Shown in pieces: positions 49,133-59,127 of a stretch of DNA of 59,903 nt. Position 1 is the stretch's first letter; every line of letters starts with the position of its first letter. Source of the stretch: an uncultured Phocaeicola sp. (GTDB lineage Bacteria > Bacteroidota > Bacteroidia > Bacteroidales > Bacteroidaceae). The stretch is from the NCBI GenBank assembly GCA_948579315.1, contig CAPAOL010000017.1, positions 1 to 59,903 on the forward strand, in the 5' to 3' direction. The notes below the pieces were generated by a model, which saw only the letters and a program-made list of their open reading frames with translations, made no database searches and had not been told where the DNA came from. A program made the position numbers and the translations under genes.

Positions 49133-49180
49133 ATTGCCTTCATTATTTGTTTTTATGAATGATGAAGGCAATTTTCTTTT
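49133..49180 (+). terminator. Terminator after GH36
   Basis: Fifteen-bp arms ATTGCCTTCATTATT (49133-49147) and 49158-49172 with one wobble, followed by TTTCTTTT. Strong intrinsic terminator. Confidence 0.85.
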
Positions 49181-49602
49181 CTATAGATGAATGATACTTG
49201 ATCGGTTTGATTATGAATCATAGAAGATGCCGTGACACATGATAGATCTTCAGGTGTCATCGTTATATATGTTACACTTGTAAGATATATAATCTTTCGG
49301 GTTTAGGTTCTATATCAGAGCAGACTGTTACTTGTTAAGAAAAAACATTCATAGCCTCCGGAGGTTGGAACAGGGGACTAACAAGTTTGTTCAAGCAGGG
49401 CTGTTGCAGGGGGGCGGGTTTTATATCTTGGGGGAGGTATATATTTATATATAGGCTCCTTCACATCCAATTTCCCTTCCGTACCAGAATATTTTTTACT
49501 CTGAAGACAGATCTGACCTTCTGAATTACATTAACCTGCGCACATCTACAATAATCAACTTTTTCTTGAACAGTCTGTTGTATCTTCGTGTCCATAAATA
49601 AA

Positions 49603-49674
49603 ATGAAAAAGGAAAATACTGAAGTTTTAACTCTGGATCATGGTAGTCCGCTTTTTACCGTTATTGGACGATGA
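49603..49674 (+). CDS. Possible micro-ORF, 23 aa, unknown
   Basis: ATG-initiated frame MKKENTEVLTLDHGSPLFTV and three more residues, preceded by an A-rich leader and a promoter-like TATCTTCG (one mismatch to TAnnTTTG). Its TGA overlaps the ATG of the next small frame (ATGA, 49671-49674). It may instead be the start of a broken longer gene. No family recognised. Confidence 0.25.
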   Translation: MKKENTEVLTLDHGSPLFTVIGR

Positions 49675-49799
49675 TTAACGAATGTAGCCGTACCGATAAG
49701 GAATTCCTCGTAAATAGGACGGAAACCAAAGCATATGAGATGGGTTTGTTTTTTTCGACGAAATCAAAGGCCAGTCATGATTGCGTTCCATCATGGTAA
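49671..49799 (+). CDS. Possible micro-ORF, 42 aa, unknown
   Basis: Begins MINECSRTDKEFLVNRTE, overlapping the preceding micro-ORF by ATGA, and ends in Pro-Ser-Trp. It could be a coupled small protein or the continuation, after a frameshift, of one decayed gene. No domain recognised. Confidence 0.22.
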   Translation: MINECSRTDKEFLVNRTETKAYEMGLFFSTKSKASHDCVPSW

Positions 49800-49907
49800 T
49801 GATATTCTTTGTATATACTTTGTTTATAGATGTTGAATTGATCTCTTTATGTATGATATTTGTCTTCTTGTGTAAGATATTTTAAAAATCAAAAACAAAA
49901 CGAACCG

Positions 49908-49956
49908 TTTTTTTTGAGAAATCTAACAAGAGATACCCACATTTGTACTATCTTTG
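49908..49956 (+). promoter_or_regulatory. Sigma-factor gene promoter region with TTTTTTTTGAGAAA box
   Basis: The 14-bp box at 49908-49921 is repeated exactly at 51705-51718 before the regulated susC, in both cases about 80 bp before the start codon. A housekeeping-type -7 element TATCTTTG lies at 49949-49956. The shared box is a candidate ECF sigma recognition or other common control site. Confidence 0.5.
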
Positions 49957-49999
49957 TAATAAGTTGGCCTTTTAAGAAAACTTGGGAAAAGCATTTATT

Positions 50000-50590
50000 A
50001 TGAATCAATATCCGGATTTTGACCAAAAGTTATATGACGATCTTCGCCGTGGTAAAGAGTATGCCTTTGCTGCTGTCTTTGACCGTTACCATCGGTTATT
50101 GTACACCATAGCCTATCGTTTTTTGAAATCGGAAGAAGAGGCGGAGGACGCAGTTCAGTTTCTTTTTATGAAATTGTGGGAGCAGAGGGAAACTTTTAGT
50201 TTTGAGTCGGGTATTCGAAGTTTGTTATTTACTATCTTGAAGAATTATATACTGAATGAATTGAGGCATCGCAATCTGGTATTTGAGAAATTGTATGAAA
50301 TGGCCCAACAGGTGAATGATGAGGACGAAGATGCTTTTTTAACCCAGTTTGAACATGGTGAACTCAGAAAATCCTTGCGGGTTGCCATTGACAAACTTCC
50401 TCCTCAGAAACAAAAAATCTGCTTGCTGAAAATAGAATATGGGTTATCCAATCAAGAGATTGCCGACAGGATGGGCATAACTGTCCCTACAGTGAAATCT
50501 CATTACACACAGGCTATAAAGGCGCTTCGTAATGCGATTGAATCTTTGATTATGTGGTTTCCTGTAATATGGATTTATTTAATAGACTGA
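50000..50590 (+). CDS. ECF RNA polymerase sigma factor (FecI-like)
   Basis: A 196-residue ECF sigma factor. Region 2 (about 10-80) includes DAVQFLFMKLWEQRETF for core binding and -10 recognition; region 4 (about 125-180) has the HTH KIEYGLSNQEIADRMGITVPTVKSHYTQA for -35 recognition. ATG 50000 is preferred to an upstream TTG at 49982. It is followed 60 bp later by a FecR anti-sigma factor and then an STN-domain SusC, the classic trans-envelope arrangement in which substrate binding at the outer membrane releases the sigma factor to express susC/susD. Confidence 0.95.
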   Translation: MNQYPDFDQKLYDDLRRGKEYAFAAVFDRYHRLLYTIAYRFLKSEEEAEDAVQFLFMKLWEQRETFSFESGIRSLLFTILKNYILNELRHRNLVFEKLYEMAQQVNDEDEDAFLTQFEHGELRKSLRVAIDKLPPQKQKICLLKIEYGLSNQEIADRMGITVPTVKSHYTQAIKALRNAIESLIMWFPVIWIYLID

Positions 50591-50650
50591 AATGCACTCA
50601 TACTTTTATCGGAGTGGGGTGTTATTATAAATATACGAAAAAAATAGATT

Positions 50651-51649
50651 ATGAAGATAGATGAATCGGTGATAGATAAAGTACTTGACAACAAAGCTGC
50701 TCCTGGAGAAGCTCGGAAAGTTGCCGGTTGGTTCGTTACGGAAGAAGGGCGTAAGTATTTGTCTGGACGATTGGACCGTGAGATGGAAGAGCTTGCAGAA
50801 GAGATGCCGGAAGATGTTAGACTTCCTTCTATTCCCGGCATGAAGATGAAACAGCGGTTTATGAGTGAGATAAAACGTGAGCGTGGAAGGAGATCGGTCG
50901 GCCGTAAGTGGATGTGGGTGGCGGCTGTATTGTTACCATTTGTTTTCTTAAGCGTTTCTTTGTTGTTTTTGGTGAACCGGACGGGGATTTTCTCTGAAAC
51001 GGAATATGCTGAAATAAGTGTTCCTTATGGTGAACAGATGCGGGTAATTTTGCAGGATGGCAGTATTGTACACTTGAACTCGGATTCCCGTTTGAGGTAT
51101 CCCAAGCAATTTGGATTGTTCAATCGTACGGTGGAGCTTTGGGGAGAAGGGTATTTTAATGTTGCCAGAGATGAAAACCGTCCCTTTAAGGTGGATTTGC
51201 AAGGGGTGGAAGTGAGAGTGACCGGAACCAGATTTAATGTAAAAGCATATGCTGCCGAACCCAATATTTGGGTAACTTTGGATGAAGGAGGAATTCTTTT
51301 CAGGGATCATAATGCGAAGGAGTACAGGCTTGTTCCGGGGGAGAGTGCGGAATATAATCGTCAGTCGGGGAAATGCCTGATTTCCCGCCCGGATAATATG
51401 GAGCAGATTTCGGCATGGCGTTCCAACAGCCTTAATTTTTATCTGACTCCGCTTAATGAGATTATAAAGGTGATGGAAAGGCATTATGACGTTCATTTTA
51501 TTGTGAAAGATTCTACGGTACTGAAGAACAGGTTTACTTTGTCAACAGGAAAAGTAAACGCGTCGGATGTACTCTATGATTTGGAAACTGTTTCTAATAT
51601 CTGTTTTACGGAGGTGGAAGACGGTCTGTTTGAAGTAGGCACCAAATAA
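50651..51649 (+). CDS. FecR-family anti-sigma factor
   Basis: A 332-residue inner-membrane anti-sigma/signal transducer. The cytoplasmic N-terminus (about 1-85) binds the sigma factor; one transmembrane helix follows (WVAAVLLPFVFLSVSLLFLV, about 90-110); then the periplasmic FecR domain (PYGEQMRVILQDGSIVHLNS, GYFNVARDENRPFKV) and a C-terminal DUF4974/STN-like domain (LNFYLTPLNEIIKVMERHYD). It should contact the N-terminal STN domain of the SusC encoded next. Because that SusC is broken near its C-terminus, the signalling path may be altered in this strain. Confidence 0.95.
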   Translation: MKIDESVIDKVLDNKAAPGEARKVAGWFVTEEGRKYLSGRLDREMEELAEEMPEDVRLPSIPGMKMKQRFMSEIKRERGRRSVGRKWMWVAAVLLPFVFLSVSLLFLVNRTGIFSETEYAEISVPYGEQMRVILQDGSIVHLNSDSRLRYPKQFGLFNRTVELWGEGYFNVARDENRPFKVDLQGVEVRVTGTRFNVKAYAAEPNIWVTLDEGGILFRDHNAKEYRLVPGESAEYNRQSGKCLISRPDNMEQISAWRSNSLNFYLTPLNEIIKVMERHYDVHFIVKDSTVLKNRFTLSTGKVNASDVLYDLETVSNICFTEVEDGLFEVGTK

Positions 51650-51704
51650 TGGAAACTATAAAGGTAAATGTGGAATAGATGTGAGTGAATACACTTGCAT
51701 CTAT

Positions 51705-51718
51705 TTTTTTTTGAGAAA
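51705..51718 (+). promoter_or_regulatory. Second TTTTTTTTGAGAAA box, upstream of susC
   Basis: An exact copy of the 49908-49921 box, 82 bp before ATG 51801. It is followed by A-rich DNA and no TAnnTTTG element, fitting a promoter used by an alternative sigma factor. Confidence 0.45.
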
Positions 51719-51800
51719 ACGAAAAAAAGGACTCATACCTTTTTCTGGATGATGTGTTAGCCTATATAAGAAATTCTTTTGTTTCAAACTAATACTATTG

Positions 51801-54800
51801 ATGAAAATGAAAGCAAGAACCAAAATGAAGACATTACTGCTGTTGGGAGTCCTTTTATTTGGCTTTACTGTTTCAGCACAGTCGCAAAAAGTCTCTTTAG
51901 ATTTTAAGAATGAGAGGGTGGAAAAAGTTCTGGCATCTATTAAAAGCCAGACCGGTATGAGCTTGGTTTTCAGTGACCAGTTGGTCGATGTGAATCGTAA
52001 GGTAACCATGCAACTCAAAGATGTCACACTGAAGGAGGCATTGACAAGACTTCTTTCAGGAATTAATCTTACTTTTGAAATCAGGAACAACAAAATCTAT
52101 TTTATTGAGAAGAAAGCTGTCTCGCAACCCGGTTCTAGAAAGAAAAGAGTGACGGGAGTGGTGAAAGATGTAATGGGAGAACCTCTGATTGGTGCTAATG
52201 TTGTGGAAAAAGGCAGAAGTACCAATGGGGTTATCACCGACTTTAATGGGAAGTTTACGTTGGAAGTGGACGAATCTGCTTCGTTGGTTGTGAGCTATAT
52301 AGGATATTTGGCACAAGATATTCCGACAAAAGGGAAAGGGGATTTTCATATTATATTGAAAGAGGATACCAATACGTTGGACGAAGTGGTCGTTACCGGA
52401 TATGGAGATTTCAAGAAGGCAACTTATACTGGATCTGCTTCTGTTCTGACTACAGAAAAGCTGGAGGCTTTACCTGTTGTCTCCGTGGGGCAGATGATTG
52501 AATCGAATATACCGGGCATCAGTGTGGTTGCCGGTACTTCTTCGCAGCCCGGTGCGAAAACAACTTTACGGGTACGGGGAGTTGCTTCCATGAATGCTTC
52601 TACCGAACCTTTGTATGTATTGGACGGAGTACCTATCCCATCTTATGACTTGAGTAACTTTACCAGTATGTCCGAAGCGGGAGGAATGGGATTCATTGAA
52701 ACGCTGAATCCGGCGGATATTGAGAGTATCACCGTTTTGAAAGATGCGGCATCTGCTTCATTGTATGGTGCGAAAGGTGCTAATGGAGTCGTGCTTATCA
52801 CTACTAAAAAAGGAAAGGAAGGCAAGCTTCGTGTCAATATGGCGGCGAAATACGGAATCACAGATTTCGCTTATACATATCGTCCGTTAATGGGAGGCGA
52901 GGAAAGAAGGAAATTAATTCATGAAGGATTGGTTAATTTTCAACTGGATAAGGGAGTAAGCGAACAAGAGGCACAGCAGTATGCGGATGCGAATATAGAC
53001 CAGTATGCCAAACGCTTGCCTCAAGGATATTCGGACTGGGAGAGTGCTTTATTTAAGACAGGTTATCAACAGGATTATAACCTGTCTGCCAGTGCTGGCA
53101 ACCAAAATTCCAGTTTTATCGGTTCTTTGGGATATACTAAACAGACGGGTGTTTCCCTGAATTCAGAAATGGAGCGCTTTACGGGGCGTGTGGATGCAAG
53201 TAACAAGTATAAAAAGGTGGAATTTGGAATGAACGCTTCTCTTTCGTGGACAAAGAACGTTCATTTACCCGAAGGTAAATTTTATGGAAGTGCCATTTAT
53301 GCATCAAAAGTGAATCTGACGCCTTCTACTCCCATTTACAATGAGGATGGGACCTATGCCAGCGGGTATCGTGAAAACAATGGGTATAATCCGATATTGG
53401 AGGCTGAGGTGAATGATTATTACGCTCGGACGGTACGTGCTATGGGTACGGCTAAAATAGCTTATAATGTTTGGGATAACTTGAAGGTATCCAGTGTGTT
53501 TACGGTAGATTATTCGTTGACAAAGGACTTTTTCTTTCAGTCTCCGGATGGACGTGATGGAGCAACTTATCAAGGACGGGGACGTATGCAGATGACTGAC
53601 CGTATACGTTATACTTCACAGAACAATTTAACTTACTCCAAAACTTTCGGCAAGCATTCTGTCAGTGCGGTCACGGCTTTCGAGGTGATGAAGTATGATT
53701 ATGAGGATTTGTATGCTGCAAAGAAAACTTACGGGCAGGATATAAACACTTCTTTAGGAAATGCGGCCGATCCGATAGATGCTGACCAGAAATTGCAGGA
53801 AGATGCATTAATGTCCTATGTGGCCAGTGTGAACTATTCTTATGATGATAAATATTATGCCAGTTTCAGTTTTCGCAGGGATGGCTCATCCCGCTTGTCT
53901 CCCGATACTCGTTGGGGTAATTTCTGGTCTTTGTCCGCTTCATGGAGACTTTCTCAGGAAAGGTTCATGCAGCCGTTGAAATCAGTATTAAGTGATTTAA
54001 AACTTCGTGCTTCCTATGGGGTGAATGGAAATCTCCCTTCTTCATATTATGGTTATCAGAGTACTTATACCACGGGGGCGTTTTATAGTGGGAAACCTTC
54101 TCCGTGGGAAAGTACATTGGGGAATGAGGAACTCACCTGGGAGAAGAATTATGCACTGAATTTGGGACTGGATATCGGCTTGTTCAGTCGTGTGAATGTT
54201 TCTTTGGATTGGTACACGCGTACAACGAAAGACCTGTTGATGAGCAAGCAATTGAATTCCATCAGCGGATTTTCTTCTCTGCTGACCAATGTGGGGCAGA
54301 TGCGGAATACCGGTGTGGAACTTGAAGTTCGTTCCAATAACATCAAGACGAAAGATTTCAGCTGGACTACCGCCTTCAATTTGAGCCATAATAAAAATAA
54401 GATTCTGAAACTGGCAGATCTGCCTTGGTTTGTGGATGGCAGGTATGTACGTAAGGAAGGTTATCCATTTAATACTATTTATCTGCGTGAGTATGCGGGG
54501 GTGGATCCTGAGACCGGAAGTGCCTTGTATTATGATAACCAACAGGATGAGAATGGCAATTATACAAAAAATAAAGTGACCGATCCGGGGCAGGCAAGTC
54601 CTATTCCGTTGAAAGATATTACGCCTACTATATCGGGAGGTTTTATGAATACCTTTAATTATAAATTCATTGACCTGTCATTCAATCTATCTTATAGTTT
54701 CGGTGGTTATTCGTATGATAATGCATCCTACATTCTGCAAGATGATGGTTATTCAGTGATAAGCAATAAAAGTACCGAGCAACGCCGCCGTTGGCAGAAA

Positions 54801-55104
54801 CCGGGTGATATAACGGATGTTCCCCGTTTTGTATATGGGAATAAAAAGGGGGGGTAACTATAATTCTTCACGTGCCATCCATTCTACGGATCATATTCGT
54901 CTGAAAAGTCTGATATTGGGATTGAATGCTCCTAAAGCATGGTTGCAGAAATTAGGAATAGGGAATGCCCGTATTTATTTCTCGGGTACGAATTTGTTGA
55001 CATGGGCTGCATACGACCAATATGATCCTGAAATGAGTGGGGTGGTAGGATTCTACACGCCTCCGTTGAAAACTTATGCTTTCGGGCTGGAACTTAAATT
55101 TTAA
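51801..55104 (+). pseudogene. STN-domain SusC-family TonB-dependent transducer, frameshifted in a G7 tract
   Basis: A SusC-type receptor of about 1100 residues. In order: signal peptide (1-26), STN domain (about 28-105) for contact with FecR, carboxypeptidase-regulatory-like domain (about 115-185), DEVVVTGYG (about 194-202), plug (to about 345) and barrel. The first frame stops at 54855-54857 after GNKKGG. The +1 frame continues NYNSSRAIHSTDHIRLKSL to the proper barrel end (FGLELKF, 55104). The run at 54848-54854 is G7; G6 would restore a single frame. The truncated product lacks about 80 residues including the last strands needed for outer-membrane insertion. G-tract slippage or a sequencing error are both possible. 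Confidence 0.92.
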
Positions 55105-55134
55105 TCATCAATTACACTAAAAAACAGAACCATT

Positions 55135-56577
55135 ATGAAGAAAATACTTCTTATTTTAGGATTCGTTTCACAGCTCGTTGCCGGTTGTAGTGATTTCTTC
55201 GATACAGCTCCCAGCAATAAAATCCCTACTACGATGGCTTTCCGTACAGTAACCGATGTGGATAATGCGGTGAACGGATTGTATGATCTGATGTCGGGCT
55301 CCGGATATTACGGGGCTGCTATGTTTGCCTATGGAGACATGAAAGGAGATGATATGCAGAGTTCTGAGGAAAGTGGGGTATGCAATACATGCTATATGTT
55401 CAATCATCGTCCTAATAGTTTGAATGCCGGTTCATTGTGGGGACGACCTTTTTATATTCTTCGTGAGGCATGGAATATTCTGAATGCTATTGCCGAAGGA
55501 AAAATTGAAAGCGGGGATGAAAAGAAGTTGAATGCTTTGAAAGGCGAGACGATGGCGGTGATTGCGCTTTGCCAGTTTGATCTGACTCGTTGCTTTGGCT
55601 ATCCTTATACAAAAGATAAAGGTGCGTCACTGGGTGCTCCGTTGATAGACCATTTGGTGGGAACCTATGAGAATCCTCCCCGTTCTACTGTTGCTCAGGC
55701 TTATGATTTTATTATAGAAACGTTGGAAGAGGCGGTTACATTGATGTCCGAAGAGAAAAATAACGGACGTATGAATAAGTATGCGGCTCGTGCATTGCTG
55801 GCTCGTATCTACTTGTATCATGACGATAACCGGAAAGCATTTGATTTGGCGGACCAACTGATTAAGGATGCGGATACATCGGGAAGTTATGCACTTTATC
55901 CGCATGAGAAATATGTGGCTGCCTGGTCGGTAGAAGCCAAGTTTGGTTCAGAATCGTTTTTTGAGATAGCCAATAGTGTGGATGATACTCCAGGACGGGA
56001 TTCATGGGGATATTTATTGAATTGGTATGGCTATCAGAAGGGGTTTGTCACTCAGAAATATGCGGAGCAAATGCTGGCTGATCCCGGAGATGTGCGCGGG
56101 CAGTTGCTGGAGGAGAATAAATATGCGGGGAAAACGGTATGGTGGTTGTACAAACTGAGAGGGACGGACCTGAAGACTGCACCGCTGGAATGTAACAATG
56201 TGGTACTTCGTCTGTCCGAGGTGTACCTTATTGCCGCTGAGGCTGGTTGCAAGTTGGGCGGTGATGCTGCGGTTCAGGGACTTGGTTATTTGAATGAGAT
56301 TGTGAAGCGGGGCAATCCCGATAACGAAGTGACAATGGCTGACTATACCTTGGACCGTGTGTTGGATGAGCGAAGTAAGGAGCTGGTAGGTGAAGGACAT
56401 CGTTTCTTTGATTTGCTGCGCAATGGCAAGACTATTGTCCGTAAAGGAGGATATCATCTTCCCAGTGTGGACGAAGAGGTGGATTGGGATTTTTACAAGT
56501 GTGTGCTGCCGATACCTGAAGACCAGTTTATCTTTAGTCCTGAGATGGAACAGAATCCGGGATATCCCAAGAATTAA
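55135..56577 (+). CDS. SusD-family surface lipoprotein
   Basis: A 480-residue SusD/RagB lipoprotein. The signal ends at Cys18 (LVAGC), followed by SDFFDTAPSNKIPTT. The helical core and the block LDERSKELVGEGHRFFDLLRNGKT (about 408-430) and the ending QNPGYPKN are typical. It partners the sigma-controlled SusC just upstream (31 bp gap). With the SusC frame broken, this SusD may have no functional transporter in this strain unless the tract varies between cells. Confidence 0.95.
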   Translation: MKKILLILGFVSQLVAGCSDFFDTAPSNKIPTTMAFRTVTDVDNAVNGLYDLMSGSGYYGAAMFAYGDMKGDDMQSSEESGVCNTCYMFNHRPNSLNAGSLWGRPFYILREAWNILNAIAEGKIESGDEKKLNALKGETMAVIALCQFDLTRCFGYPYTKDKGASLGAPLIDHLVGTYENPPRSTVAQAYDFIIETLEEAVTLMSEEKNNGRMNKYAARALLARIYLYHDDNRKAFDLADQLIKDADTSGSYALYPHEKYVAAWSVEAKFGSESFFEIANSVDDTPGRDSWGYLLNWYGYQKGFVTQKYAEQMLADPGDVRGQLLEENKYAGKTVWWLYKLRGTDLKTAPLECNNVVLRLSEVYLIAAEAGCKLGGDAAVQGLGYLNEIVKRGNPDNEVTMADYTLDRVLDERSKELVGEGHRFFDLLRNGKTIVRKGGYHLPSVDEEVDWDFYKCVLPIPEDQFIFSPEMEQNPGYPKN

Positions 56578-56609
56578 CATGCTATTAATCATTATTTAAA
56601 TATATACGT

Positions 56610-57647
56610 ATGAAAAACAGAATAGTAATATTTGTGGTATTTGTGTGTTGCTTATGGACTATGCCGGGAATAGTACGGGCGCAGTTGTCTGTTCATCAGT
56701 TTGACCAGTTAATGAAAAAGATTGATGATGTCCTGTGGTACGAGAAAGTGGGTGATATTGCCCATGTAGATAAGGTGATATTATGTGGACCACCGCGTTG
56801 GAAGGAGTCCAATCCCACTTCGATGAGTGCTGGTAACGAACTTAAATTCAGAGCATACATTTTTATTCCCAAAAGTGTGAAGGAAAACAAGAAATATCCG
56901 TTGATCGTATTTCCTCACAGTGGGGTACATGCCGATATGGACACCTATTATGCCCATATCATCCGTGAGCTGATAGCGCAGGAATACATCGTGGTGGCAG
57001 CGGACTACCGGGGAAGCACCGGATACGGAGCGGGAACATACAATAATATAGATTATGGTGGATTGGAAAACGAAGACGTGTACATCAGCCGTAACTATAT
57101 GGTGGATAATTTCGATATTGTGGATGGTAGTCGTGTGGGTATCATGGGATGGAGTCATGGTGGTATGATTACACTGATGAACCTTTTCAATTATCCGGGA
57201 CAATATAAATGTGGTTTTGCAGGCGTTCCGGTTTCGGATGTAATCATGCGTATGGGATATGCCAGCGACAGTTATCGCAAAATCTTCTCGGCCAAGAATC
57301 ATATCGGGCAGACTGCCAAGGACAATATTGCGGAATACAAACGGCGCTCTCCTGTGTGGCATGCGGAGAAGTTGAAAGATCCGTTACTTATCTATACTAA
57401 TACCAGTGATGATGATGTGAATGTAGTCGAGGTGGAATCAATGATCCGTGCCTTGAAAGCAGAAGGCAAAAAATTTGAATATAAGATATTTGAGCGTGCT
57501 CCCGGTGCGCATAGTTTTGATCGGTTAGATACTTATGAGTCAAGCAAGATTCGTCTGGACATTTATAAGTTCATGGGGCGTTACCTGAAGCCCAATAAAC
57601 CATTCGGTTCAGTGAAAGAATTGCGTAAAGCAGCTTATAAGTTCTGA
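56610..57647 (+). CDS. Secreted alpha/beta hydrolase of the S9 (prolyl oligopeptidase) type
   Basis: A 345-residue single-domain alpha/beta hydrolase with a Sec signal peptide (cleavage near VRAQ). Catalytic Ser182 is in GWSHGG; Asp267-269 (TSDDDVNVVE) and His301 (GAHSFDR) complete a triad. ADYRGSTGYG is the usual S9 motif at the oxyanion region. It lacks the beta-propeller of full prolyl oligopeptidases, so it may be a small peptidase or an esterase. It is 32 bp after susD and followed by a terminator, so it belongs to the ECF-controlled operon and probably processes the ligand, perhaps a peptide or an ester-bearing glycan. Confidence 0.9.
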   Translation: MKNRIVIFVVFVCCLWTMPGIVRAQLSVHQFDQLMKKIDDVLWYEKVGDIAHVDKVILCGPPRWKESNPTSMSAGNELKFRAYIFIPKSVKENKKYPLIVFPHSGVHADMDTYYAHIIRELIAQEYIVVAADYRGSTGYGAGTYNNIDYGGLENEDVYISRNYMVDNFDIVDGSRVGIMGWSHGGMITLMNLFNYPGQYKCGFAGVPVSDVIMRMGYASDSYRKIFSAKNHIGQTAKDNIAEYKRRSPVWHAEKLKDPLLIYTNTSDDDVNVVEVESMIRALKAEGKKFEYKIFERAPGAHSFDRLDTYESSKIRLDIYKFMGRYLKPNKPFGSVKELRKAAYKF

Positions 57648-57675
57648 TAATTAACTTGGTGACAGGATAATGGAG

Positions 57676-57713
57676 GGCTGGTTGCTTCATGTAATGGGGC
57701 AACCGGCCTTTTT
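57676..57713 (+). terminator. Terminator of the ECF-sigma SusCD operon
   Basis: GGCTGGTTGC (57676-57685) and GCAACCGGCC (57699-57708), one G-T wobble, followed by TTTTT. Confidence 0.88.
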
Positions 57714-57880
57714 ATGACTCTTCGGATGGATAAAAATGAGTGAATATTCATCTTGTATAAAAGATAAGTGGAAATATGGATAAAGTGTACGGATAATAAG
57801 TGATAATTAAACTTTTTGAATAGCTTGGCGGCTTGTTAGCTTTTAGAACGTAGTTATACATTGGTAATGAGAAATAGATC

Positions 57881-58960
57881 ATGAAAAACACACGCTTATT
57901 ATTTGTTATTTGGATGTTGTTCTTGGTTTTACCTCAGGGGTATTCACAAGGGAAAAAGGAAGATTCATCCGTATTGGGGCAAGTGAACGGCTTTTTGAGT
58001 AAACATGTGAAGCTGACTGCCTACGGTCAGTTCGGTTATAGCTATACGGACAGGAAAGACTTGGATGTGAGTCAGGCGGACAATCAGTTTTTTGGAAGGC
58101 TGGGGATGCTGATCCTTTCGGGAGATATCACGGATAAACTGTCGTGGATGGTTCAGTATGAACTGTTTACTTCACAGCTGCTGGAACTCTATGCTTGTTA
58201 CAAACCGTATTCTTTTTTTCAGGTCAAGATAGGTCGGATGAAGACCTGTTTTACATTAGAGAACCAGATGTCATCTTCGGTTTATGAAACGGTAAACTTC
58301 AGTCGTGTCATTGAGCGTCTGGCAGGTTTCAGTGGAGATGTATGTGGGAACCAGGGTGGCCGTGATATGGGTTTGCAGGTGGGTGGTGAGTTGTTCAAGA
58401 CCTCTGTCGACGATTATTTTCTGGAATATCGGGTAGGTGTATACAATGGTTCCGGACTCAGCATGAAAGATCATAATGATGCAAAGGATTTTGCCGCATG
58501 GTTCACTGTGCAGCCTGTCAAAGGATTGAAGATGGGTGCGTCTGCCTATATCGGAAAATTGAATGATGATTATACGGTGGTAAATGATGAAACGGGGGAA
58601 GAAACCATTTATAATACAAATATGAAACGTAACCGCATGGCGCTGAGTACCTGTTATCAGACCCATCGGTTGACTTGCAGGGGGGGGGAATATTTGTGGG
58701 GAAAAGATGGTAGTATCAACCGCAGAGTTTTTTATGCTTTAGGATATTGGTTTGCCATTCCCTCCCGATTGGCGGTTGTGGCAAAATTGGAACGCTATGA
58801 AGCTGATACGGCAGTTTCTGATTCAGAAATGATTTATACAGTGGGAGGCGCTTATTATATAACGCCGAAAACGCGTATCATGCTGAATTATGCGCATTTT
58901 AGTTATGAAAAGAGTGTTTCTGTCAATGAACTTTGGGCGATGTCTCAAATAGGTTTCTGA
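57881..58960 (+). CDS. Outer-membrane porin of the OprO/OprP (phosphate-selective porin) type
   Basis: A 359-residue predicted beta-barrel. A Sec signal peptide (cleavage near GYSQ) is followed by a short linker and repeated amphipathic strands, among them KLTAYGQFGYSYTD, FGRLGMLILSGDITDKLSWMVQYEL, VKIGRMKTCFTLENQMSS and GVYNGSGLS, the pattern of porin_O_P proteins. The chain ends in Phe (MSQIGF), the usual barrel signal. The family is named for anion/phosphate selectivity, but selectivity cannot be inferred here. It lies alone after the terminator of the SusCD operon, with about 165 bp upstream, so it is probably independent. Confidence 0.85.
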   Translation: MKNTRLLFVIWMLFLVLPQGYSQGKKEDSSVLGQVNGFLSKHVKLTAYGQFGYSYTDRKDLDVSQADNQFFGRLGMLILSGDITDKLSWMVQYELFTSQLLELYACYKPYSFFQVKIGRMKTCFTLENQMSSSVYETVNFSRVIERLAGFSGDVCGNQGGRDMGLQVGGELFKTSVDDYFLEYRVGVYNGSGLSMKDHNDAKDFAAWFTVQPVKGLKMGASAYIGKLNDDYTVVNDETGEETIYNTNMKRNRMALSTCYQTHRLTCRGGEYLWGKDGSINRRVFYALGYWFAIPSRLAVVAKLERYEADTAVSDSEMIYTVGGAYYITPKTRIMLNYAHFSYEKSVSVNELWAMSQIGF

Positions 58961-58964
58961 TAGT

Positions 58965-58996
58965 ACAATATGCAATGTTTGTATTGTGTCTTTTTA
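58965..58996 (+). terminator. Terminator after the porin gene
   Basis: ACAATA (58965-58970) with TATTGT (58982-58987), followed by GTCTTTTTAT. Short but suitably placed just after the stop. Confidence 0.55.
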
Positions 58997-59127
58997 TACC
59001 TTGTCGTGTTTTATAGGTTGCTCAAAGTCATAAAGACTTTGGATGTTAGGTCTTTTTCTATATTTTTTCTTCACTATTTCTGAAAGTAAATATTGAATCT
59101 TTTGACTGAAATAGTGAGAGCGTGAAG

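Larger units (their letters stand above)
49181..49907. other. Gene-poor region with possible decayed or micro-ORFs
   Basis: No gene over 60 codons with recognisable features lies between the GH36 terminator and the sigma-factor promoter. It holds a G-rich stretch (about 49364-49437, including the palindrome CCTCCGGAGG) and two tiny overlapping frames at 49603-49799. It may be a scar of deleted genes. Confidence 0.5.
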
